A stretch of 6,022 bases of DNA from Sphingomonadaceae bacterium (GTDB lineage Bacteria; Pseudomonadota; Alphaproteobacteria; Sphingomonadales; Sphingomonadaceae). This document shows, in pieces, positions 1-5,586 of the stretch. Below the pieces are notes generated by a model, which was not told the DNA's origin, made no database searches, and worked only from the letters and a program-made list of their open reading frames with translations. The stretch is taken from assembly GCA_014380205.1 (NCBI GenBank), contig JACMKH010000014.1, positions 1 through 6,022 of the forward strand. Direction: 5' to 3'. Numbering within the stretch: the stretch's first letter is position 1; each line of letters begins with the position of its first letter. Made by a program: the position numbers and the translations under genes.

Positions 1-861
1 GGGATGAGCTACAAGAACGCTATGGCGGGGCTCCCCTTGGGCGGCGGCAAGGGCGTGGTCCTCGCTGGCCCGGACCGACTGAAGACACCAGCTATGCTCG
101 CGGCCTTCGGGCGTGCCATCGAATCGCTCGGCGGCAAATATGTGACCGCTGAAGATGTGGGCATGAGCGACGCCGACATGGTGACGATCTCGGGCGAAAC
201 GCGACACGTTTCGGGTCTGCCGGTAACCGATGGCAGTGCCGCCGGTGGTGATCCCGGCCCGTTCACTGCGCGCGGCGTCTATCTGGGCATCAAGGCGGCG
301 GCGAAGCAGCGTCTGGGCACCGACGATATGGCGGGCGTCCATGTTGCGGTTCAGGGGGTGGGCAGTGTCGGCGGCGGTGTCGCCCGGCTGCTCGCGGCGG
401 ACGGAGCGAAATTGACGCTCACTGATCCGGATGAGGCCAAGCTCTCAGCTATGGCGACCGAGACTGGCGGAACCGCAGTGTCGCTGGACCAAATCATGAC
501 GGTCAAAGCGGACATTTTCAGCCCGAATGCATTGGGCGCAATCCTGACCGCATCCAGCATTTCCGCGCTCGATGTGGCTATCGTGGCAGGCGGGGCCAAC
601 AACCAGATGGCGACCCCCGCAGATGCACAGCGGCTTCACGATCGCGGCATCCTCTACGCGCCCGATTATGTGATCAACGCGGGCGGGATCATCAACGTCG
701 GCCTCGAATATCTCGGCCAGGGCGACCGCGCCGAGGTCGAGGCGCGGATCGCGAAAATCCCCGAGCGGCTCGATCAGGTATGGGACGAGAGCGCGAAGAG
801 CGGCGATCCGGCGTCGGACGTGGCGGACAGGATCGCGCGGCGGATGATCGGGCGGGCCTAG
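1..861 (+). CDS. Glu/Leu/Phe/Val dehydrogenase family protein (leucine dehydrogenase-like), 5'-truncated by window edge
   Basis: This is an NAD(P)-dependent amino-acid dehydrogenase that would oxidatively deaminate a branched-chain or aromatic amino acid to its 2-oxoacid and ammonium in the cytoplasm. The window enters the gene in frame, giving 286 residues (Gly1 is the first codon). Against Bacillus leucine dehydrogenase, Lys5, Lys17 (in LGGGKG) and Asp52 (in AEDVG) have exactly the spacing of substrate-binding Lys68, catalytic Lys80 and Asp115, so about 63 N-terminal residues lie left of the window. The ATG at 4 is therefore internal. The GDPGPFTARGVY segment precedes a Rossmann domain with GVGSVG at about 119-124. 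The family signatures GGANNQ and YAPDYVINAGGIINV follow. The TAG stop at 859-861 overlaps the stop of the converging transporter gene. Family assignment is firm, but whether leucine, valine or phenylalanine is preferred cannot be read from the sequence. Confidence 0.93.
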   Translation, partial: GMSYKNAMAGLPLGGGKGVVLAGPDRLKTPAMLAAFGRAIESLGGKYVTAEDVGMSDADMVTISGETRHVSGLPVTDGSAAGGDPGPFTARGVYLGIKAAAKQRLGTDDMAGVHVAVQGVGSVGGGVARLLAADGAKLTLTDPDEAKLSAMATETGGTAVSLDQIMTVKADIFSPNALGAILTASSISALDVAIVAGGANNQMATPADAQRLHDRGILYAPDYVINAGGIINVGLEYLGQGDRAEVEARIAKIPERLDQVWDESAKSGDPASDVADRIARRMIGRA

Positions 862-1712
862 CGCCGCCGCGCCTTCTGCTCGCGATACAGCGTGTACAGC
901 CCGCTCGCGATCACGATCGCGGCGCCGATCCAGGTCGCGGCGGGCGGGATGTAGCCGAACAGCAGCCAGCCGAGGCCGACCGCCCAGATCAGCTGGGTAT
1001 AGTCGAACGGCGCGGTGATCGCGACGGGGGCGGTCTTGAGCGAGGCGGTGACGAAGAGCTGCGCGAGGCCGCCGAACAGGCCGGTGAGCGCGAGGATCGC
1101 CCATTCATATCGCGTATGCGCGCTGCCGACGAAGGGCATCGCCATGCCGACGACGATCACCGCGCTCAGCGCGAACCAGAAAACGATCGCCTCGGCGGTC
1201 TCGGTGCGGCTGATCTGGCGTATCGTGACCTGCGCGAAGGCGACGCAGAAAGCGGCGGCTATGCCTACCGCCAGCCCTTCGACGGGGAGCGTCGTCGCGT
1301 CGGGGCGCGTCACCACGAGGATGCCGATCAGCCCGACCGTGATCGCCGCCCAGCGGTGCGCGCCGACCTTCTCCGACAGGATGAAGATCGAGAGGATCGT
1401 CGCGAACAGCGGTGCGGCGAAATTGATCGTGGTCGCCTCGGCGAGCGGGAGCAGGATGATCGCGCTGAACGCGGTGAACATCGAGGCAAGGCCGACGGCG
1501 GCGCGCCAGAGATGCGCGCGCGGCCGCCTGGTGCGGATCGCGCCCAGCCCGGGGCCGAGCGCGATCCACAGCAGCGTCGGCGGGAGCGACAGCGCGAAGC
1601 GCCAGAACACCAGCTCGACCGGATGGATGCCGAGTTCCGCGCCGAGCTTCACCATCGCCGCCATCAGCGCGAAGCACGAGGCCGCGGCAAGCCGCAGCAC
1701 GATGCCGAGCAT
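858..1712 (-). CDS. EamA/DMT-family transporter, ten transmembrane helices
   Basis: This is an inner-membrane protein of the drug/metabolite transporter superfamily with two EamA repeats. From the only in-frame ATG (1712) it has 284 residues, near the usual 280-300, and about ten hydrophobic helices. The first repeat ends with FAAPLFATILSIFILSEKVG (98-117) and a following helix to about 136. The second starts near residue 146 and carries the matching APFDYTQLIWAVGLGWLLFG block (234-253). The C-terminus is a basic tail, REQKARRR. The substrate cannot be inferred; relatives export amino acids or other metabolites. The start is doubtful. The ATG lacks a good Shine-Dalgarno sequence, and the frame stays open upstream with a Pro/Glu/Ala-rich stretch typical of the cytosolic leader of such transporters. 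An in-frame ATC at 1769-1767 is preceded six bases away by AGGAG, so the protein may be 19 residues longer. The gene is divergent from ccmC, with no evident functional link to it. Confidence 0.9.
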   Translation of the reverse strand: MLGIVLRLAAASCFALMAAMVKLGAELGIHPVELVFWRFALSLPPTLLWIALGPGLGAIRTRRPRAHLWRAAVGLASMFTAFSAIILLPLAEATTINFAAPLFATILSIFILSEKVGAHRWAAITVGLIGILVVTRPDATTLPVEGLAVGIAAAFCVAFAQVTIRQISRTETAEAIVFWFALSAVIVVGMAMPFVGSAHTRYEWAILALTGLFGGLAQLFVTASLKTAPVAITAPFDYTQLIWAVGLGWLLFGYIPPAATWIGAAIVIASGLYTLYREQKARRR

Positions 1713-1844
1713 CGGCCGCTGCTCGGGTGGCGCGGCTTCGGCGGGGACGGCTTCGGGAAGGGCGGGGATGGGGGGCTCCTGCTGGGATGGCGGCTCCTTA
1801 TCCTTTCCCCCCCGCGCGCGCTACGCTAAGGGCCGCGCGATCCC
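1713..1844. other. Divergent intergenic region between the DMT transporter and ccmC
   Basis: This 132-bp gap must hold the start signals for both divergent genes. Visible on the minus strand are two Shine-Dalgarno-like words, TAAGGAG (1800-1794) and AGGAG (1780-1776). A C7 run at 1807-1813 is followed directly by alternating CG to 1821. AAGGG at 1828-1832 lies 12 bases before the ccmC ATG. In the ccmC frame a TAA at 1827-1829 blocks any earlier start. No convincing -35/-10 pair is visible on either strand; TACGCT at 1822-1827 is at best a weak -10-like word and would leave a very short leader for ccmC. Confidence 0.5.
1776..1780 (-). promoter_or_regulatory. Candidate ribosome binding site for an extended DMT transporter start
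   Basis: The minus strand reads AGGAG, then six C residues, then an in-frame ATC at 1769-1767 that opens into the proline-rich stretch joined to the transporter ATG at 1712. Strength and spacing are ideal for initiation, but ATC is a very rare start codon. The site is either used with that codon, or marks where a normal ATG stood before a substitution or sequencing error. It could also be chance in GC-rich DNA. Confidence 0.35.
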
Positions 1845-2561
1845 ATGCACGCCTTCGCCAACCCCGCCCGCTTCCTCGGGATCGCGCGCCCGCTGACCCC
1901 ATGGCTGGGGTGGGGCGGCGCGGCGCTGATCGTCGGTGCGCTGGTTCCCGGGCTGACGGTCACGCCGCCCGACGCGGTACAGGGCGAGAGCGCGCGGATC
2001 ATGTATGTCCATGTCCCCGCCGCCTGGCTCGGCATGGCGGGGTGGGGCGGCATCCTCGTCGCGAGCCTCGTCCAGCTGATCTGGCGGCACCCGCTCGCTG
2101 GCGTCGCCGCGCGCGCGATCGCGGTGCCGGGGGCCGCGTTCACCGCGATCTGCCTCGTCACGGGCTCGCTCTGGGGGCGGCCGACCTGGGGAACGTGGTG
2201 GGAATGGGACGGGCGGATGACCTCGATGCTCGTGCTGCTGTTCCTCTATTTCGGCTATATCGCGCTCGCCGCCGCGAGCGACGAGCGCGCGAGCACGAGC
2301 CGCGTCGCCGCGATCTTCGGCGTGCTCGGCGCGATCAACCTGCCGATCATCCATTATTCGGTGACCTGGTGGAACTCGCTCCACCAGCCGCAGAGCATCG
2401 GGCTGACCAGCTCGTCGATCGATGCCGCGCTGCTCTGGCCGCTGCTCGTAGCGACGGCGGGGTTCAGCCTGTTGTTCGGCGCGATCGTGCTGATGCGGAT
2501 GCGCGCGATGATCGCGGACATCAGGGTCGAAGCGCGGCTCAGGCGGATGGCCGAGGCCTGA
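1845..2561 (+). CDS. ccmC: CcmC, haem-handling membrane protein of cytochrome c maturation
   Basis: CcmC binds haem at the periplasmic face of the inner membrane and drives its attachment to the chaperone CcmE. The 238-residue protein has six hydrophobic segments, at about 22-39, 57-79, 91-110, 127-144, 154-170 and 195-216. The tryptophan-rich WWD signature is complete: WGRPTWGTWWEWDGRMTS at about 110-127. The two essential periplasmic histidines are present as His56 (YVHVP) and His180 (SLHQP), each four residues earlier than E. coli His60 and His184. The ATG at 1845 is chosen because an in-frame TAA lies 15 bases upstream, leaving no alternative; AAGGG lies 12 bases before it. It is the first gene of the operon. 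The TGA overlaps the ccmD ATG by one base (TGATG), implying translational coupling. Confidence 0.96.
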   Translation: MHAFANPARFLGIARPLTPWLGWGGAALIVGALVPGLTVTPPDAVQGESARIMYVHVPAAWLGMAGWGGILVASLVQLIWRHPLAGVAARAIAVPGAAFTAICLVTGSLWGRPTWGTWWEWDGRMTSMLVLLFLYFGYIALAAASDERASTSRVAAIFGVLGAINLPIIHYSVTWWNSLHQPQSIGLTSSSIDAALLWPLLVATAGFSLLFGAIVLMRMRAMIADIRVEARLRRMAEA

Positions 2562-2698
2562 TGGACCCTGTCCCGTTCATCGTCGCGGCCTATGCGGTCG
2601 CGCTGCTGGGCAGCGCGGGGCTTGCGCTGCAGAGCTTTTCGGTCATGCGGATCAAGGAGCGGCGCGCGGAATCTGTGCGGACGCGCGAGGATATATGA
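2561..2698 (+). CDS. ccmD: CcmD, small membrane protein of the haem exporter complex
   Basis: This 45-residue single-span protein was assigned from position, size and topology. CcmD is poorly conserved in sequence, but in System I it lies between ccmC and ccmE and helps release haem-loaded CcmE from the CcmABC complex. A short N-terminus (MDPVPF) leads into a hydrophobic helix at about 6-28, including AYAVALLGSAGLALQ, followed by a strongly charged cytoplasmic tail starting MRIKERRAE. This is the standard CcmD plan: N-out helix, then basic tail. The ATG shares its A with the ccmC TGA, and GAGG lies four bases upstream. The gene ends in ATATGA, within which the ccmE ATG overlaps by four bases. 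Confidence 0.9.
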   Translation: MDPVPFIVAAYAVALLGSAGLALQSFSVMRIKERRAESVRTREDI

Positions 2699-3141
2699 AG
2701 CCCAAGAACCAGCGCTTGGTGCTCGCGCTACTCGCGCTCGTGGCGATCATCGGGGCCGGCTTCCTCGCGCTCGCAGGGTTGCGCGACAATGCCGCGCTGT
2801 TCCGCACCCCCGCCGAGCTCGCCGCCAACCCGGTCGAGCCGGGGCGCGACATCCGGCTCGGCGGGATGGTCGCGGCCAACTCGATCCGCGAGGCGTCCGA
2901 TGGCGTGACGATCGACTTCATCGTCGAGGAGGGCGAGGCGCGCGTGCCCGTGCGCTTCACCGGGATCGCGCCCGATCTGTTCCGCGAGAGCTCGGGCGTG
3001 GTCGCCGAGGGCGCGTTCGATCGGCGCGGCACCTTCATCGCGCACACCATCCTCGCCAAGCACGACGAGAATTACATGCCGCCGCAGATGGCCGATATGG
3101 AAACGCGCGACGAGCGACTCCAGCGGACGCTCGAGCGATGA
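2695..3141 (+). CDS. ccmE: CcmE, periplasmic haem chaperone
   Basis: CcmE binds haem covalently through a histidine and carries it from CcmC to CcmF. The 148-residue protein begins with a short basic N-terminus (MKPKNQR) and a membrane anchor at about 8-29. A small beta-barrel (OB-fold) domain spans about 40-120. The haem-binding HxxxY motif is present as His123-Asp-Glu-Asn-Tyr127, matching His130 and Tyr134 of E. coli. A proline then leads into the flexible polar tail expected for the family. The length is close to normal. The start is fixed by the ATGA overlap with ccmD, with GAGG four bases upstream; the stop overlaps the ccmF start in another ATGA. This is the H-type CcmE, not the CxxxY variant of some archaea and sulfate reducers. 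Confidence 0.97.
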   Translation: MKPKNQRLVLALLALVAIIGAGFLALAGLRDNAALFRTPAELAANPVEPGRDIRLGGMVAANSIREASDGVTIDFIVEEGEARVPVRFTGIAPDLFRESSGVVAEGAFDRRGTFIAHTILAKHDENYMPPQMADMETRDERLQRTLER

Positions 3142-5054
3142 TCGCCGAGCTCGGCCTCGCCGCGCTGTGGCTCGCCGCCGCGCTCGCCGGGCTCCAGCTG
3201 CTCTTCGCGGTGCGCGCGGTGCGCGGCGATCCCGAGGGTTCGGGCGTCCGCGCCATCGCGGTGGTGCAGGGCCTGCTCGCCGCGATCGCCTTCACCATGC
3301 TAATCCTGCTGTTCCTCGCGACCGACCTTTCGGTCGAGCTCGTCGCGGCGAACAGCCACACCGCCAAGCCCTGGCTTTACAAGCTCGCGGGCGCCTGGGG
3401 GAACCACGAGGGCTCGATGCTGCTCTGGGTTACCGTGCTCGCGCTCGCGGGGGCGCTGGTCGCGATCGTCGAGCGCAACCTACCCGAGCGCACGCTGGTG
3501 GCGACGCTGGGCGCGCAGGCAGCGATCGCGCTCGGCTTCTACGCCTTTCTGCTCATCGCCTCGAACCCCTTCGAGCGGCTCAGTCTCGCGCCCGCCGAGG
3601 GGCAGGGGCTCAACCCGCTGCTCCAGGACCCCGGCCTCGCCTTCCACCCGCCCACGCTCTACTTCGGCTATGTCGGCATGTCGGTCGCCTTCTCCTTCGC
3701 GGTCGGCGCGCTGATCACGCGCGATGTCGGCGCGGCCTTCGCGCGCGCGATGCGGCCCTGGGTGCTGATGAGCTGGATCTTTCTCACGCTGGGGATCACG
3801 GCGGGAAGCTACTGGGCCTATTACGAGCTCGGCTGGGGCGGCTGGTGGTTCTGGGACCCGGTCGAGAACGCCTCGCTGATGCCCTGGCTCGCGGCGACCG
3901 CGCTGCTCCATTCGGTCGCGGTGCTCGCGACGCGCGACGCGCTGCGCGCCTGGACGATCATGCTCGCGGTGGTCGCCTTCTCGATGTCGATGGTCGGCAC
4001 CTTCCTCGTCCGCTCGGGCATCCTCACCAGCGTCCACGCATTCGCGGTCGATCCCCAGCGGGGCGCGTTCATCCTCGGGCTGCTCGTGCTGTACATCGGC
4101 GGCGCGCTCGCGCTGTTCGGTTGGCGGATCGGAAGCGTGCGCGAGGGCGCTCGCTTCGATCCGGTCAGCCGCGAGGGCGCGCTCGTCGCGAACAACTTGC
4201 TGCTCTCGGCGATCCTCGGAATCGTCCTCGTCGGCACGCTCTACCCGCTCGGCGTCGAGGCGGTGACGGGTGAGAAGCTTTCGGTCGGTCCGCCCTATTT
4301 CAACAGTACGGCCGGGCCGCTCGCGCTGATCCTCGTCGCCATCATGGCGGCGGGGCCGTTGCTCAAATGGCGGCGCGACGAATGGCGCGCGCTGATCGAC
4401 CGGCTCGCGCTGCCCGTCCTGATCCTCGCGCTCGCGCTGGCCGCCATGCTGCTGCTCGCTGGCCCGACGGGCATCTTGCCGTTGCTCGGCCTCACCCTCG
4501 CCGCCGGAGTCGCCGCTGCCGCGCTCGCGCCGCTCTGGGGACGCAACCTTAGGCGCACGCCGATGTTCACCTGGGGCATGGCGATCGCGCATTTCGGCAT
4601 CGCGGTCGCGCTCGCCGGGATGGCGTTCGAGAGCGCCTACACCAAGGAAACGCTCGTCGCCGCGCGACCCGGCGAGACGCACCGGGTCGGGCCATGGGCG
4701 GTGACCTTCCAGGGCGTCGAGCCCGTCGCCGGCCCCAACTGGACCGCCGTCGAGGCGCGTCTGACCGCCAACCGCGGCGGCGCGCCGATCGCGCTCGCCC
4801 CCCAGGCGCGGACTTTCCCGACGCCGCTGACCGAGACCAGCGAGGCGGCAATCGCGACGCGCTGGAACGGCCAGCTCTACACCGTGCTCGGCAACCGCGA
4901 CGCCTCGGGGCGCTGGCAGCTTCGCCTGTGGTGGAAGCCCTTCGTTACACTGATCTGGTTCGGTGGCTGCTTGATCGCGCTCGGAGGGCTGCTCTCGCTC
5001 TTCGGCCGCGCGCGCCGCGCGAAGCGCGTCCGGCTGCGCGAGGCTTACGCGTGA
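3138..5054 (+). CDS. ccmF: CcmF, cytochrome c haem lyase subunit
   Basis: CcmF is the large membrane subunit of the holocytochrome c synthase; it takes haem from holo-CcmE and, with CcmH, ligates it to apocytochrome cysteines. The protein has 638 residues (E. coli 647) and many hydrophobic helices. The WWD motif is intact around Trp236, Trp237, Trp239 and Asp240 in GWGGWWFWDPVENASLMPWL. All four haem-ligand histidines are present: His170 (FHPPTLYFGY), His258 (LLHSVAVL), His300 (SVHAFAVDPQ) and His485 (AIAHFGIA), for E. coli His173, His261, His303 and His491. A periplasmic domain at about 500-600 precedes the last helix and a basic tail. The ATG at 3138 overlaps the ccmE stop (ATGA). The frame is open further upstream, but that stretch overlaps ccmE and is not family-like. 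The stop overlaps the dsbE GTG (GTGA). Confidence 0.97.
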   Translation: MIAELGLAALWLAAALAGLQLLFAVRAVRGDPEGSGVRAIAVVQGLLAAIAFTMLILLFLATDLSVELVAANSHTAKPWLYKLAGAWGNHEGSMLLWVTVLALAGALVAIVERNLPERTLVATLGAQAAIALGFYAFLLIASNPFERLSLAPAEGQGLNPLLQDPGLAFHPPTLYFGYVGMSVAFSFAVGALITRDVGAAFARAMRPWVLMSWIFLTLGITAGSYWAYYELGWGGWWFWDPVENASLMPWLAATALLHSVAVLATRDALRAWTIMLAVVAFSMSMVGTFLVRSGILTSVHAFAVDPQRGAFILGLLVLYIGGALALFGWRIGSVREGARFDPVSREGALVANNLLLSAILGIVLVGTLYPLGVEAVTGEKLSVGPPYFNSTAGPLALILVAIMAAGPLLKWRRDEWRALIDRLALPVLILALALAAMLLLAGPTGILPLLGLTLAAGVAAAALAPLWGRNLRRTPMFTWGMAIAHFGIAVALAGMAFESAYTKETLVAARPGETHRVGPWAVTFQGVEPVAGPNWTAVEARLTANRGGAPIALAPQARTFPTPLTETSEAAIATRWNGQLYTVLGNRDASGRWQLRLWWKPFVTLIWFGGCLIALGGLLSLFGRARRAKRVRLREAYA

Positions 5055-5578
5055 AGCGCTGGGTGATCTGGGTGCCGCTGGCGGTGTTCACGCTGTTCCT
5101 CGGCGTCGCCATGTCGGGGCTGATCGCCCCGTCGAGCCCGGTGATCGAGTCGCAAATGGTCGGCGAGCCGCTGCCCCAGTTCGCGCTCCCCCCCGCGATT
5201 CCCGCCAAGCCCGGCCTCGCACGCGCCGATCTCGCGGCCGGCGAGCCCCGCCTGCTCAACGTCTTCGCGAGCTGGTGCGTCCCCTGTATCGCCGAAGCGC
5301 CCCAGCTCATGCAGCTCCAGCGCGCGGGGGTCCCCATCGAGGCGATCGCGATCCGCGACCGGCCCGAGGATGTCGCGGCGTTTCTCGAGCGCTGGGGCGA
5401 TCCTTACGAGAAGATCGGCGCGGACATGGATAGCGCGGTCCAGCTCGCGCTCGGCTCCTCGGGCGTCCCCGAGACCTTCGTGATCGATGGACAGGGCGTG
5501 ATCCGCCACCAGCATATTGGCGAGATACGGCCCGAGGACGTCCCCGCGATCCTCGCCGCGCTGGAGGCGGCCAGGTGA
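5051..5578 (+). CDS. dsbE: DsbE/CcmG, periplasmic thiol:disulfide oxidoreductase for cytochrome c maturation
   Basis: This membrane-tethered thioredoxin-fold protein reduces apocytochrome c or CcmH disulfides so that haem can be attached. It has 175 residues. An N-terminal signal anchor starts with MKRW and spans about 4-26. The characteristic entry VGEPLPQFALP follows at 37-47, and the redox site is Trp75-Cys76-Val-Pro-Cys79 within NVFASWCVPC. A cis-proline occurs at Pro140 in GVPETFVID, and the C-terminal GxI(R)xxxxG strand is present. The start is GTG at 5051, overlapping the ccmF TGA as GTGA, with GAGG seven bases upstream. This start gives a proper basic n-region and anchor, whereas earlier starts would lie deep in ccmF. 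The synonym ccmG is equally common. Confidence 0.96.
   Translation: MKRWVIWVPLAVFTLFLGVAMSGLIAPSSPVIESQMVGEPLPQFALPPAIPAKPGLARADLAAGEPRLLNVFASWCVPCIAEAPQLMQLQRAGVPIEAIAIRDRPEDVAAFLERWGDPYEKIGADMDSAVQLALGSSGVPETFVIDGQGVIRHQHIGEIRPEDVPAILAALEAAR
5563..5567 (+). promoter_or_regulatory. Shine-Dalgarno candidate for a GTG start of ccmH
   Basis: GGAGG lies seven bases before a GTG (5575-5577) that overlaps the dsbE TGA as GTGA, copying the junctions between the other operon genes. The GTG is in frame with ccmH and only four codons before the ATG at 5587. This makes GTG 5575 a serious alternative start. The ATG at 5587 has only GAGG six bases away. Confidence 0.5.
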
Positions 5579-5586
5579 GGGGGCCA

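Noticed and set aside
4..6. ATG at position 4 as the start of the dehydrogenase
   Set aside because: It falls at the conserved M-(S/T)-Y-K motif that lies about 65 residues into leucine dehydrogenases, so the gene is truncated by the window.
1807..1821. C7 run followed by alternating CG, possible Z-DNA or phase-variable tract
   Set aside because: It is short, lies outside any gene, and such runs are expected in DNA of this composition; it matters only as a possible site of sequencing error.
780..1829. 349-codon plus-strand open frame across the transporter
   Set aside because: It overlaps both the end of the dehydrogenase and the whole EamA gene, and its product is a repetitive Arg/Asp/Gly-rich chain with no membrane or domain pattern.
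1797..1830. Possible sigma-70 promoter for ccmC (TACGCT or GCTAAG as a -10)
   Set aside because: No matching -35 element is found at the right distance, and the leader would be only a few bases long.
1727..2698. 323-codon plus-strand frame covering ccmC and ending with ccmD
   Set aside because: Only the last 45 codons (ccmD) are real. The rest is an out-of-frame reading of ccmC, Arg/Ala-rich and without hydrophobic segments.
2592..3137. N-terminal extension of ccmF upstream of 3138
   Set aside because: The extension runs through ccmD and ccmE out of frame. CcmF from 3138 already has the family length, a hydrophobic N-terminus and the ATGA overlap.
3480..4682. 400-codon open frame on the minus strand opposite ccmF
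   Set aside because: It is antisense to a clearly conserved gene, its product is an Arg/Glu/Asp-rich low-complexity chain, and such frames are common opposite GC-rich genes because stops are rare.
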